From positions 3,038,001 through 3,102,000 of the forward strand of contig OZ246020.1 of assembly GCA_965230795.1 (NCBI GenBank): DNA of 64,000 nucleotides, given 5' to 3'. Position numbers and translations under genes: made by a program. Origin of the DNA: PZPK01 sp965230795 (GTDB lineage Bacteria > Pseudomonadota > Gammaproteobacteria > Pseudomonadales > Oleiphilaceae). Of this stretch, positions 43,830 to 52,860 are shown in pieces (the stretch's first letter is position 1; each line of letters begins with the position of its first letter). Under the pieces are notes generated by a model. It did no database searches. It was not told the DNA's origin and saw only the letters and a list, made by a program, of their open reading frames with translations.

Positions 43830-46520
43830 ATGATACTGAACTCTCCTCTGGCGGAACGATTCGTTGAAACGTCCAGCATCAATCTAAACCTTCTTGAGCC
43901 GCAGCTTCGTGAGACCCTGACTCCTGAAAAAGATAGTCGGGCATTTTTACAGCAGGCAAAAGAGGCTCTCGACTCTCTGTATTGCGAGGGGGCAGACGTC
44001 AGAGAATTGGTCAATCTCAAATCCCAATTCATGGATATGCTGCTGTCCGCACTATGGAATCGCTTTGATATCAGTTCGGAAGCCAGCCTTGTAGCGGTGG
44101 GTGGCTATGGTCGCGGCGAGCTTCATCCCCACTCTGATATCGACCTGCTCATTTTGGTCCGAGACCAAATCAATGACAGCCTGGGCGAAAAGCTGTCTGC
44201 CATCATTACCCTGCTTTGGGACCTGAAACTGGACATTGGCCATAGTGTTCGCACCATTGAAGAATGCATAGAAGGCGCCAAAGAAGATGTGACCATCGCC
44301 ACCAATCTTCTAGAAACACGCACCATCTCCGGTGACGATGCTATGCGCCAGGAAGTGTCGCGCCGGGTCTATTCCGATGAAGTGTATACCTCCAAAGACT
44401 ACTTCATCGCCAAACGCAAAGAACAGTCGGATCGCCACGAAAAATACAGTGGCACCGAATACAATCTTGAACCCAACCTGAAATCGTCTCCGGGAACCTT
44501 GCGCGACATTCAAACCATTGCCTGGATTACCAAACGCCACTTTGGACCCACTGCAACCAATGCCCGCGCCCGCTACAACTTCCTAACTGACGAGGAATTT
44601 ACCATGCTGGTCGATGGTGAGACCTTTCTTTGGAGTATGCGTTACGGCTTGCAGATGATAGCTGACCGCAACGAAAACCGCCTCCTCTTCGACCACCAGC
44701 GCAAACTGGCGGACATTCTTGGCTTTGAGGATAACGAAGAAAAGCTGGGCGTTGAACAAATGATGCAGAAATACTACCGCATCGTTCTGGGCCTCGCCGA
44801 ACTGGCAGACGTTATTCTGCAATATTTCGATGACTATTATCTGAGCGCAGATGAACCCGTCACGATCAAACCCGTGAACAAGCGCTTTCAGCTCAACAAT
44901 GGTTATATTGAAACCGTAGACGACAGAGTGTTTGAACGCTCCCCCTATGCACTCATCGAGATATTTCTGATGAAGGCACAGGATCAGAAAATCAAAGGCA
45001 TCCGCGCAAAGACCATTCAACAGATCCGCGAACACCAGTACCTGATTGACGACAGTTTCCGTAATGATCTCGCCAACACAACTCTGTTCATGGAGATACT
45101 GCGCACGCCTCATGCACTACATCGCACCCTGAATGCCATGCTCAAGTACAATGTACTGGGCCGCTATCTGCCTGAGTTCGGACGCATCATTGGTCAGATG
45201 CAGCATGACCTGTTCCACTGCTACACGGTCGATGCTCACACCATCAATATGGTGAGAAACCTGATTCGACTGGAGCAGAACGAGCAACGCAAAGAGTTCC
45301 CCTTGGCATCACGCCTGTTACGCTACATTCCCAAGCGAGAGCTGCTCTATGTCGCCGCGCTTTATCATGACATCGCCAAAGGCCGCGGCGGCGATCACTC
45401 GGAGTTGGGTGCGATTGATGCCATGCACTTCTGCGAGCGCCATCATTTCAGTGAGCGCGATACCAAGCTGGTATGCTGGCTCGTCGAACATCACTTGCTG
45501 ATGTCAATGACTGCGCAAAAAAAAGACATTGCCGACCCGGACATCATCCATCAATTCGCCCTGCAAATCCCCAGCCTGACACACCTGGAATACTTGTATG
45601 TTCTGACGGTATGCGACATTGCTGCCACAAATCCGAGTTTATGGAACAGCTGGCGGGCGTCGCTTATGCAGCAGCTTTTTGTTGAAACCCGCCGAACGAT
45701 ACGACGGGGCATCGACAATCCGGTGGATCGCAATGAATGGATTCGAGCCACCCGTCAGGAAGTACGTTCAATTCTGTTCGAACAGGGTTTTTCCGCCAAG
45801 GCCGTGGATAGCCTGTTAGAGTCTCTGGAAGATGATTACTTTCTGCAGGATTCCACCGCGGAAATCGCCTGGCAAACCGCAGCGATTCTCCGGCATGGTG
45901 ATTCAAAAGAACCTCTCATCAGTATTCGCGACAATCACAGTCGCAATGGTGATGGCTACAGCGAAATCATGATCTATCTTAAATCGGAACATGATCTGTT
46001 CGCCGCCACCACGGCAGTTCTGGAACAACTCAACCTCAACGTCCTCAATGCCCGCATCAGCGCGACCGGCGGAGACTTTAGCTTGAGCAACTTTGTTGTG
46101 ACTGATGCCCGTCACCAGGCCTTGTCAGATGTTCCTGACCGAAAACAAAGTGTACTCAAGCGTTTGTCGGAAGAACTGGACGACCCGGAAGATTACCCGG
46201 AAATTATCCAGAGGAGGACACCACGACAGCTGAAACACTTTGCCTTCCCTACAGAAGTCACATTCAGCAATGATATGGTGCATCAGCGCACGGTGATGGA
46301 GGTAGTCACACCTGATCGGCCAGGGCTCCTGGCACGTATTGGTAGCGTCATGCTGAACCACAATCTGCTATTGATGAATGCCCGGATCGCTACCCTCGGC
46401 GAACGCGTGGAAGACGTATTCTTCATTACCGATGCCGAAGGTGACCCCATTAGCGATGCAGCACTATGTGAGACCTTGCAGCGGGAAATCTGCAAGGAAC
46501 TGGATGAACAGGTAGAATAG
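43830..46520 (+). CDS. glnD: Bifunctional PII uridylyltransferase / uridylyl-removing enzyme GlnD
   Basis: Primary nitrogen sensor that uridylylates PII when glutamine is low and deuridylylates it when high. The nucleotidyltransferase motif GGYGRGELHPHSDIDLL is near residue 90. The HD hydrolase motif ALYHDIAKGRGGDHSELG is near residue 510. Two C-terminal ACT domains start near residues 708 and 818 (second one TVMEVVTPDRPGLLARIG). The protein is complete at 896 residues. It begins 9 bp after the map stop. Confidence 0.96.
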   Translation: MILNSPLAERFVETSSINLNLLEPQLRETLTPEKDSRAFLQQAKEALDSLYCEGADVRELVNLKSQFMDMLLSALWNRFDISSEASLVAVGGYGRGELHPHSDIDLLILVRDQINDSLGEKLSAIITLLWDLKLDIGHSVRTIEECIEGAKEDVTIATNLLETRTISGDDAMRQEVSRRVYSDEVYTSKDYFIAKRKEQSDRHEKYSGTEYNLEPNLKSSPGTLRDIQTIAWITKRHFGPTATNARARYNFLTDEEFTMLVDGETFLWSMRYGLQMIADRNENRLLFDHQRKLADILGFEDNEEKLGVEQMMQKYYRIVLGLAELADVILQYFDDYYLSADEPVTIKPVNKRFQLNNGYIETVDDRVFERSPYALIEIFLMKAQDQKIKGIRAKTIQQIREHQYLIDDSFRNDLANTTLFMEILRTPHALHRTLNAMLKYNVLGRYLPEFGRIIGQMQHDLFHCYTVDAHTINMVRNLIRLEQNEQRKEFPLASRLLRYIPKRELLYVAALYHDIAKGRGGDHSELGAIDAMHFCERHHFSERDTKLVCWLVEHHLLMSMTAQKKDIADPDIIHQFALQIPSLTHLEYLYVLTVCDIAATNPSLWNSWRASLMQQLFVETRRTIRRGIDNPVDRNEWIRATRQEVRSILFEQGFSAKAVDSLLESLEDDYFLQDSTAEIAWQTAAILRHGDSKEPLISIRDNHSRNGDGYSEIMIYLKSEHDLFAATTAVLEQLNLNVLNARISATGGDFSLSNFVVTDARHQALSDVPDRKQSVLKRLSEELDDPEDYPEIIQRRTPRQLKHFAFPTEVTFSNDMVHQRTVMEVVTPDRPGLLARIGSVMLNHNLLLMNARIATLGERVEDVFFITDAEGDPISDAALCETLQREICKELDEQVE

Positions 46521-46585
46521 GCCGCCACTGAATCGGCAACCGTGACCATGACCCATCGCTCAATCATGACAGAACAGGCCCATTG

Positions 46586-47782
46586 ATGAATCCGGATCTA
46601 GATAAGCTACAGCCCTACCCTTTTGAAAAGCTCGGCCTCCTGCTCAGCCAGGTCTCGCCTCCAAAGGATTTACGCGCTATCCCTTTGTCCGTGGGTGAAC
46701 CACAACACGCAGCGCCCGACATCGCCAAAAATGCGCTGTTGAATAATCTTGAGCGCGTATCATCGTATCCGACCACCAAAGGTCTTCCCGAACTAAGGCA
46801 GGCTATCGCCCATTGGGCTACCCAGCGCTTCTCCCTGAAATCTGACAGCCTTGATCCGGAGCGCCATGTTCTGCCAGTCAACGGCACACGAGAAGCCATC
46901 TTCTCCTTCACCCAAGCCTTGATTGATCGCAAATCCGATGCCCTGGTTCTGAGCCCGAATCCGTTTTACCAGATTTATGAAGGCGCCGCGTTTCTGTCAG
47001 GTGCGTCTCTGGAATTACTCTCCACTACGGCCGAGACCGGCTTTATTCCCGATTATGATCAGGTCAGCCCCGAAAGCTGGAAGCGTTGTCAGCTACTGTT
47101 TATCTGTTCGCCCGGTAACCCTACCGGCGCCGTACATTCGCTGGATACTCTGAAAAAACTAATCGCGCTGGCGGATCAGTATAATTTTGTCATCGCCTCC
47201 GACGAATGCTACTCGGAGATCTATTGCGACGAAAACAAACCACCGGTAGGACTGCTGGAAGCCTGTGCCCAGTTGGGGCGAGACCAATACGAACGCTGTA
47301 TCGTCTTTCACAGTCTCTCCAAACGTTCAAACTTGCCGGGGCTTCGCTCCGGCTTTATTGCAGGCGATGCCGAGTTACTCAAAGGCTATTTGAAATATCG
47401 CACTTACCATGGCTGCGCGATGCCTATTCAGCATCAACTGGCCAGCATTGCCGCCTGGTCGGACGAGGCCCATGTCATCGCAAACCGGGAGGCCTATCGC
47501 AGCAAATTCGCCAAGGTACTGGAGATACTAGGCCCGGTCATGAACGTTGCCCAGACCGATGCCAGCTTTTACCTTTGGCCCGAAACACCGTTAGATGATG
47601 CCCGTTTTGCACAGCGTCTGTTCGCACAGGAGCATGTGACGGTTTTGCCTGGAAGCTACCTGTCCAGGGACACCCAAGAGGGCAACCCGGGTAAGAATCG
47701 GGTTCGTATGGCGCTGGTAGCCAAAGAAGAAGACTGCGTCGAAGCCGCACACCGTATTCGACGATTTATTGAAGGACTGTAA
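46586..47782 (+). CDS. dapC: Succinyldiaminopimelate aminotransferase DapC
   Basis: PLP-dependent aminotransferase of the succinylase lysine/diaminopimelate pathway. It is a class I/II fold with IPLSVGEPQHAAPD near the N-terminus, LFICSPGNPTGAVH, IASDECYSEIY, and the Schiff-base lysine in FHSLSKRSNLPGLRSGF. The ATG at 46586 is preferred over the adjacent TTG at 46583. The dapD and dapE genes nearby support the substrate; by sequence alone it could be a general class I aminotransferase. Confidence 0.88.
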   Translation: MNPDLDKLQPYPFEKLGLLLSQVSPPKDLRAIPLSVGEPQHAAPDIAKNALLNNLERVSSYPTTKGLPELRQAIAHWATQRFSLKSDSLDPERHVLPVNGTREAIFSFTQALIDRKSDALVLSPNPFYQIYEGAAFLSGASLELLSTTAETGFIPDYDQVSPESWKRCQLLFICSPGNPTGAVHSLDTLKKLIALADQYNFVIASDECYSEIYCDENKPPVGLLEACAQLGRDQYERCIVFHSLSKRSNLPGLRSGFIAGDAELLKGYLKYRTYHGCAMPIQHQLASIAAWSDEAHVIANREAYRSKFAKVLEILGPVMNVAQTDASFYLWPETPLDDARFAQRLFAQEHVTVLPGSYLSRDTQEGNPGKNRVRMALVAKEEDCVEAAHRIRRFIEGL

Positions 47783-48148
47783 ATGAGCGATGCTATGAGC
47801 CCAACCGTCACAATTTATGGAATAAAAAACTGCGACACCATGAAGAAGGCCGTCACCTGGCTCGAAGCACATGGCATTGAGTACAGCTTCCACGATTACA
47901 AAAAGGCTGGAATCGACAGTGTCCGCCTGCAAAACTGGCTCAAGCAGGTTTCCTGGGACACGCTCATTAACAAACGTGGAACGACATGGCGAAAACTGGC
48001 TGATGACGCCAAAGATAACGTCGACAATGATAAGGCCATTGAACTCATGATGGACAACCCTTCCCTAATAAAGCGGCCCGTGCTTGATATTGACGGGAAG
48101 ATCCATCTTGGTTTCAAGGCGGATCATTACGCTTCACTTTTTTCATAG
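47783..48148 (+). CDS. ArsC/Spx-family thioredoxin-fold protein (YffB-like)
   Basis: A 121-residue thioredoxin-like protein. TIYGIKNCDTMKKAVTWL carries a single Cys where Spx has CXXC, and KRPVLDIDGKIHLGF is the later family motif. Proteins of this type are usually annotated ArsC-family reductases, but arsenate reduction is not demonstrated by position: it lies between dapC and dapD, and its E. coli counterpart yffB sits beside dapE. It starts immediately after the dapC stop. Confidence 0.85.
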   Translation: MSDAMSPTVTIYGIKNCDTMKKAVTWLEAHGIEYSFHDYKKAGIDSVRLQNWLKQVSWDTLINKRGTTWRKLADDAKDNVDNDKAIELMMDNPSLIKRPVLDIDGKIHLGFKADHYASLFS

Positions 48149-48200
48149 GATGGACGTCAAAACCCATCGCACTCATGACTCTTTTCGATAGGAAACTAAC

Positions 48201-49223
48201 ATGACAATAGCATTTGGACTGGGCCTTGGAAGCAAAAACGCCAAAGGTGACTGGCTGGAAGTGTTCTACCCTGCGCCCATCTTTCAGCCGAATCCATCTC
48301 TGGTCCGCAGCGTGCAGGAAACGCTCGGCCTGGCTAACGGAAACAGTACCATCGAGCTGAATCCGCAGCAGCTGGAAAAGCTGGCGCAACTCACAGATGA
48401 TGTGGCCAACATAGCGACCCTGGCCAAAACGCTCATCGCAAGCAAAAAACCGGTTGTAGCAGTCGTGATTGAAGAAGATGGTAGTGCCAGCTCAACGCCC
48501 GAAGTCTATCTGAAGCTGCACCTGTTGTCTCACCGCCTGGTGAAACCCCATGGCATCAGCCTTGACGGGATATTTGCGTTGCTACCCAACGTAGCCTGGA
48601 CCAATCAAGGCCCGATTGATCTCGAAGAGTTGCCGGAAAGACAACTGCAGGCCCGCATGAACGGCGAGCTGCTGGAAGTAAAATCCGTCGATAAGTTCCC
48701 ACAGATGACTGATTACGTTGTGCCATCAGGCGTCCGTATTGCTGATACCGCCCGCGTCCGCCTGGGTGCCTACATCGGCTCCGGTACCACCATCATGCAC
48801 GAAGGCTTCGTGAACTTTAACGCAGGCACAGAAGGTACCTCGATGATCGAAGGGCGCATCTCGGCCGGTGTGATGGTAGGAAAAGGTTCGGATCTGGGTG
48901 GCGGATGCTCCACCATGGGAACACTTTCCGGCGGCGGCAATATTGTTATCGCCGTAGGTGAAAACAGCCTGATCGGTGCCAACGCCGGCATCGGCATCCC
49001 GCTTGGAGACCGCTGCACAGTCGAGTCCGGCCTCTACATTACCGCCGGCACCAAAGTCGCCGTGCTGGATGCCGACAACAAACTGGTTGAAAGTGTTAAA
49101 GCAAGGGATCTGGCCAACAAGCCGGATTTGTTGTTCCGACGCAATTCATCCAATGGACAGGTGGAATGCCTGACCAACAAAACTGCCATCGAGCTCAATG
49201 AAGCTCTGCATGCCAACAACTAG
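48201..49223 (+). CDS. dapD: Tetrahydrodipicolinate N-succinyltransferase (long form)
   Basis: Transfers succinyl from succinyl-CoA to tetrahydrodipicolinate. At 340 residues it is the long type found in Pseudomonas and relatives, with an extra N-terminal domain, rather than the 274-residue enteric form. Left-handed beta-helix repeats run from about residue 180 (GVRIADTARVRLGAYIG) through FVNFNAGTEGTSMIEGRIS and GIGIPLGDRCTVESG. It precedes dapE and is separated from it by a long hairpin. Confidence 0.94.
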   Translation: MTIAFGLGLGSKNAKGDWLEVFYPAPIFQPNPSLVRSVQETLGLANGNSTIELNPQQLEKLAQLTDDVANIATLAKTLIASKKPVVAVVIEEDGSASSTPEVYLKLHLLSHRLVKPHGISLDGIFALLPNVAWTNQGPIDLEELPERQLQARMNGELLEVKSVDKFPQMTDYVVPSGVRIADTARVRLGAYIGSGTTIMHEGFVNFNAGTEGTSMIEGRISAGVMVGKGSDLGGGCSTMGTLSGGGNIVIAVGENSLIGANAGIGIPLGDRCTVESGLYITAGTKVAVLDADNKLVESVKARDLANKPDLLFRRNSSNGQVECLTNKTAIELNEALHANN

Positions 49224-49235
49224 ACACCCTGAGAT

Positions 49236-49265
49236 TTGGGTGACACTTATTTCAGTGTCACCCAA
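49236..49265 (+). terminator. Long hairpin between dapD and dapE
   Basis: TTGGGTGACACT (49236-49247) and AGTGTCACCCAA (49254-49265) form a perfect 12-bp stem with a 6-base loop, starting 12 bp after the dapD stop. No U tract follows on the plus strand (TCTGG), so it may slow or stabilise rather than terminate transcripts. Confidence 0.6.
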
Positions 49266-49307
49266 TCTGGTATTCAATAGACCCTATCCCGGATCAATAG
49301 CCGCTTT

Positions 49308-50453
49308 ATGACAGATCATCACAGCCCCACGATTCAACTGACGCAGGAACTCATTCGGCGGGCCTCCGTTACACCAGAGGACAAAGGCTGTCAGCAGCTT
49401 ATGGTAGATCGACTGAGCAAGCTCGGCTTCGAATCCGAAACCCTGCAGTTTGAGGAAGTCACCAACCTCTGGTCTCGTCGAGGCCAGAAAGGTCCCGTGC
49501 TCGCGTTTGCCGGACATACGGATGTTGTACCTACCGGCCCAGAAAGCGCCTGGAAACACCCTCCTTTTGATGCAGTGATTGACGGAGACTTCATGCATGG
49601 GCGTGGCACCGCAGACATGAAAGGAAGTCTCGCCGCTTTCATCACTGCCTGCGAGCGCTTCGTTGCAGCGCACCCCGATCACAATGGTTCGATCGCACTG
49701 CTGATCACCAGTGACGAAGAAGGCCCTGCCAAGAACGGAACGGTCAAGGTGATTGAAACCCTCGAAGCACGAAACGAGAAGATTGACTGGTGTCTGGTAG
49801 GTGAACCCTCCAGCACACAAATGCTGGGCGACGTAATTAAAAACGGCCGTCGCGGCTCTCTCAATGCAAAACTGACGGTTAAAGGCAAGCAAGGCCATGT
49901 GGCCTACCCCCATCTGGCCAGCAACCCCATCCACCTTGCCAGCCCTGCTCTGACGGACCTGGTCCAGGAGATCTGGGATGAAGGCAACGAGTTTTTTCCG
50001 GCCACCACCTTCCAGATCACCAATATACAGTCCGGCACCGGTGCAACCAATGTGATACCGGGTAGCAAAGAGATTCTATTTAACTTTCGCTTCTCCACTG
50101 AATTAACGGCTGATGAATTGATGGAACGCACCCACGCGATTCTGGATCACTACCAGCTTGATTACGATATTGACTGGAATTTAAGCGGTCAGCCCTTTCT
50201 GACACCCGCCGGCCCTCTGGTTGATGCCGCCGTCAAGGCCATTCGACAAGTAATAGATCTGGAGCCACAGCTCTCCACCTCGGGGGGTACTTCAGACGGC
50301 CGCTTTATCGCGCCAACTGGCGCACAGGTTCTGGAATTGGGGCCCATCAACGCAACGATCCATCAGGTGGATGAACACGTATCGATTGCGGATCTGAATG
50401 ATCTGTCGATCATCTATGAACAGATTCTCATCGACCTGCTGGCCAAAGCATGA
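49308..50453 (+). CDS. dapE: Succinyl-diaminopimelate desuccinylase
   Basis: Zinc-dependent M20-family hydrolase that releases succinate to give L,L-diaminopimelate. Metal and catalytic residues are in FAGHTDVVPTGP (His, Asp), GRGTADMKGSLAAF (bridging Asp) and LLITSDEEGPA (catalytic Glu pair). GGTSDGRFI and a His near the C-terminus in TIHQVDEHV complete the site. Length of 381 is typical. Confidence 0.95.
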   Translation: MTDHHSPTIQLTQELIRRASVTPEDKGCQQLMVDRLSKLGFESETLQFEEVTNLWSRRGQKGPVLAFAGHTDVVPTGPESAWKHPPFDAVIDGDFMHGRGTADMKGSLAAFITACERFVAAHPDHNGSIALLITSDEEGPAKNGTVKVIETLEARNEKIDWCLVGEPSSTQMLGDVIKNGRRGSLNAKLTVKGKQGHVAYPHLASNPIHLASPALTDLVQEIWDEGNEFFPATTFQITNIQSGTGATNVIPGSKEILFNFRFSTELTADELMERTHAILDHYQLDYDIDWNLSGQPFLTPAGPLVDAAVKAIRQVIDLEPQLSTSGGTSDGRFIAPTGAQVLELGPINATIHQVDEHVSIADLNDLSIIYEQILIDLLAKA

Positions 50454-50487
50454 ACATGATCCTCTCCAGCTTTCGTCTGTTTGCCCC

Positions 50488-51357
50488 ATGCACGGCCTGA
50501 ATTGTCCGGTCTGTCATTTAGCACTGGCTTTAAGTGACGATAAAAGGAGCCTCCGCTGCAACTCGGGCCACCACTTTGATCGTGCCAAACAGGGCTATTT
50601 CAATCTGCTCCTGAGCCAACACAAGAAAAGCAAGCAACCTGGCGATGACGTCGAGATGGTTCAAGCTAGGCGTGCTTTTTTAGATACCGGGCTATACGCT
50701 CCGCTGGCCAAAGCCATCCAGTCGATTGCCGTGGATATTCCCTATTCATCAGCCCCCTGTTCACCAGCCCCCTATCCACTTGCCATGACTGATATCGCCT
50801 GTGGCGAGGGTTACTACACGGATGGCCTGCATCGCGCGCTGAGCAAACAGCTGGACAGGAAGGTCATTTGTACTGGAGTCGATATTTCCGTGCCCGCTAT
50901 CAAGGCAGCATGTCGCCGTGAGCATGAAATACAATGGCTGGTAGCCAGTGCCAACCGCCTGCCGATTGAAAGCGCATCACAGGACCTCGCGACCTGTCTG
51001 TTCTGCCGTATTGATATCGACGAAGCCAGTCGTATTTTAAAATCCGGTGCCCATCTGATTACGGCGTCGACGGGACCAGAGCATCTTCTTGAGCTGCGCA
51101 GTTTGCTGTATGGCGACAAACTTAAACACAAAGGGCCTGCGCCGGTACTTGAAACACCGAAGCTGGCGCATATCAGCAGGCAATTTGTGAGTTTTCAGGT
51201 ACAAATTGAACATATCGAGGATCGGGAGAATCTGCTGCGTATGACGCCACACTACTGGCGAAGCAGTGCGGACGACCACCAACGAGTCTTGTCAGAATCC
51301 AATCTGCAAACTGGCGTTGAAGTCTATCTAGACCTATATCAAAAACAGGAACTCTAA
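50488..51357 (+). CDS. rlmA: 23S rRNA (guanine-N1)-methyltransferase RlmA-like
   Basis: Methylates a guanine in helix 35 of 23S rRNA by analogy with RlmA. An N-terminal zinc finger has CPVCHLAL and LRCNSGHHFDRAKQGYFNLL. The SAM-binding motif is TDIACGEGYYTDGL, and GVDISVPAIKAACRR follows. The ATG at 50488 begins just before the zinc finger as in E. coli; it has no clear ribosome site. A start at 50398 would add 30 residues overlapping dapE. A 15-bp tandem repeat (50746-50775) adds a short Ser/Ala/Pro insert near residue 90. Confidence 0.88.
   Translation: MHGLNCPVCHLALALSDDKRSLRCNSGHHFDRAKQGYFNLLLSQHKKSKQPGDDVEMVQARRAFLDTGLYAPLAKAIQSIAVDIPYSSAPCSPAPYPLAMTDIACGEGYYTDGLHRALSKQLDRKVICTGVDISVPAIKAACRREHEIQWLVASANRLPIESASQDLATCLFCRIDIDEASRILKSGAHLITASTGPEHLLELRSLLYGDKLKHKGPAPVLETPKLAHISRQFVSFQVQIEHIEDRENLLRMTPHYWRSSADDHQRVLSESNLQTGVEVYLDLYQKQEL
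50746..50775 (+). repeat. 15-bp tandem duplication within rlmA
   Basis: TCATCAGCCCCCTGT is followed directly by TCACCAGCCCCCTAT, differing at two positions. It keeps the frame and adds a Ser-Ala/Ser-Pro-rich pentapeptide just before the SAM-binding motif. Confidence 0.75.
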
Positions 51358-51377
51358 GCGAAGCGGAGCGTCGCCAG

Positions 51378-51638
51378 ATGAAACCGAAATCTGCAAAACA
51401 GAAGAGTTCAAAGGACCAGGAGGCCCTGCATTTCAGGTACTTTATTCTGGGCGCGGTAACCTTTCTTGTGGGTATTGGCACAGTGGTCTATGTTAACCTG
51501 CTACTGCCACCTTCAACCGAGCAGGAGATCTATGCACTGATCGGCTTGTGTCTGGGGCTTCCAGCAGGATGCGTTGCATTCTATTGCTACCTGCGACTCC
51601 TCTTTAGCCGATTACAGAACTTTTTCAAAAATCACTGA
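51378..51638 (+). CDS. Small two-helix membrane protein of unknown function
   Basis: An 86-residue product that I do not recognise. A basic N-terminus (MKPKSAKQKSSKDQ) is followed by two hydrophobic helices at about residues 22-42 and 52-74, then a basic tail. Topology is predicted as both ends inside. GGAG lies upstream of the ATG at a loose spacing of about 10 nt. It is 20 bp after rlmA and 8 bp before the next gene, so all three are likely co-transcribed. Confidence 0.7.
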   Translation: MKPKSAKQKSSKDQEALHFRYFILGAVTFLVGIGTVVYVNLLLPPSTEQEIYALIGLCLGLPAGCVAFYCYLRLLFSRLQNFFKNH

Positions 51639-51646
51639 GCATCACA

Positions 51647-52078
51647 ATGAACGAAACCAGCAATCTGCAACCACAAACCACCAGGCAACCGGACGTTGAG
51701 GTTTACATAAAACATCTAGAGTATAACGAACTCACTGAATGGCTGGCATCGTGTTTCGATGATGTCGACTTCAATACTTGCACTAAAGACACCTTTGAAG
51801 CGCGCGAGACTGCAAAGATTCAGGTCACACTGGATGATCAAGCCATACCGGTGTTTATCACGCCCGCAGCCGCTGGCAAAGCATATTGCAGCATCTGGTT
51901 CCAGTCTCCATACACACCCTGGGCTACTGATCTTGATTGTGCGTACACCGTTCTGGAAAGTCTGGATACAGAAATTCGCTGTTCGGCCGCAGGCTGGAGT
52001 GAAGAGGAAGAAGAGAACAGTGAGCAGTGGTGGTGTGTCACGCGAGAGGGAAAAAAACGCGTACGCTGGGGAAATTAA
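51647..52078 (+). CDS. Conserved-looking hypothetical protein
   Basis: A 143-residue soluble protein without signal peptide or membrane helix. It has alternating hydrophobic strands, many Trp residues (including WWCVTREGKKRVRWG at the C-terminus) and a Glu run near residue 120. The pattern resembles small alpha/beta sensory-transduction-like (YbjN-like) proteins, but I cannot assign it. It follows the small membrane protein by 8 bp and precedes a hairpin. Confidence 0.65.
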   Translation: MNETSNLQPQTTRQPDVEVYIKHLEYNELTEWLASCFDDVDFNTCTKDTFEARETAKIQVTLDDQAIPVFITPAAAGKAYCSIWFQSPYTPWATDLDCAYTVLESLDTEIRCSAAGWSEEEEENSEQWWCVTREGKKRVRWGN

Positions 52079-52135
52079 ATCACAGGAAACAAATGTAAAG
52101 AGGCGGAGACCTTGCGTTTGTAAAACCTAATTAAC

Positions 52136-52159
52136 GGCAGAGCCATTCCCGGCTCTGCC
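52136..52159. terminator. Bidirectional hairpin between convergent genes
   Basis: GGCAGAGCC (52136-52144) and GGCTCTGCC (52151-52159) form a perfect 9-bp stem with a 6-base loop. It lies between the plus-strand gene ending at 52078 and the minus-strand gene ending at 52172. U tracts are weak on both sides, so it probably works inefficiently or for both directions. Confidence 0.7.
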
Positions 52160-52171
52160 TGATAAACAACG

Positions 52172-52654
52172 CTACTTGAGGACGGAAACGTTTTCGGCCT
52201 GCAGCCCCTTGTCACCCTCAGAGATATCAAAACGAACCGTTTGACCCTGTCTGAGTGAACGACGACCACGGCCACGGATAGACCGAAAATGCACGAATAC
52301 ATCCTCACCGTCATCGGTAGTGATAAAGCCAAAGCCTTTATTGACGTTGAACCACTTGACCGTACCACGATCCTTACCTTCCGGTACCGATGATGAGGCA
52401 TCACCTTCATCGAGCTCTTCAGCAACACTGCTGCTTGGATTGACCAACAACATGGCAATGAAAGACGACAGCACTATGCTCACCCACGAGATGAGATAGA
52501 AAGCGGGTCCCCCATCACTACCCAGAAAATCCATGGCGCTTTGAGCACCAGGTAAAGCGGAACCTGCATCAAGCGCCAATAGCAACAAAAATGGAAACGG
52601 AAGGGCCACGATGGCACTGACAATTACTTTTTTTGCAATACTTGGTGTAGACAT
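52172..52654 (-). CDS. Membrane-anchored cold-shock-domain protein
   Basis: Two hydrophobic segments at about residues 9-30 and 50-71 precede an acidic linker (AEELDEGDASSS) and a complete cold-shock domain from about residue 93. The domain has GTVKWFNVNKGFGFI (RNP1) and DVFVHFRSI (RNP2). Cold-shock domains bind single-stranded RNA or DNA; here the domain would be tethered at the cytoplasmic face of the inner membrane. At 160 residues it is more than twice the length of CspA. A leader of about 200 nt is predicted from the promoter at 52861-52888. The start has GAGAGAG upstream. Confidence 0.88.
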   Translation of the reverse strand: MSTPSIAKKVIVSAIVALPFPFLLLLALDAGSALPGAQSAMDFLGSDGGPAFYLISWVSIVLSSFIAMLLVNPSSSVAEELDEGDASSSVPEGKDRGTVKWFNVNKGFGFITTDDGEDVFVHFRSIRGRGRRSLRQGQTVRFDISEGDKGLQAENVSVLK

Positions 52655-52828
52655 TAAACACTCTCTCTGATTAAAAACGGATCATGTCAGCTATTCGCCA
52701 GGCAGCTGAAGCGCAAGATTTTTGCCGCGCGGGCCAAGAAGCAAATAAACAGCCGATTAGTAAGATCCCAAACACGAGACTGATCCAGCAACAAGCAGAA
52801 CTGTTCAATACGATCAGCCGATAACAAA

Positions 52829-52850
52829 ACGGATCCTGAAGCGGATCCGT
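52829..52850 (-). terminator. Hairpin with short U run between manC and the cold-shock gene
   Basis: ACGGATCC (52829-52836) and GGATCCGT (52843-52850) form a perfect 8-bp stem with a 6-base loop, followed on the minus strand by UUU-G-UU. It could terminate manC, whose stop is 91 bp upstream. It also falls only a few nucleotides after the predicted start of the cold-shock transcript, so it may be a 5' leader structure. Confidence 0.6.
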
Positions 52851-52860
52851 CTGCGCGAGC

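Noticed and set aside
50398..50487. Longer rlmA start overlapping dapE
   Set aside because: The zinc finger of RlmA begins just after the ATG at 50488, and the added 30 residues have no family counterpart.
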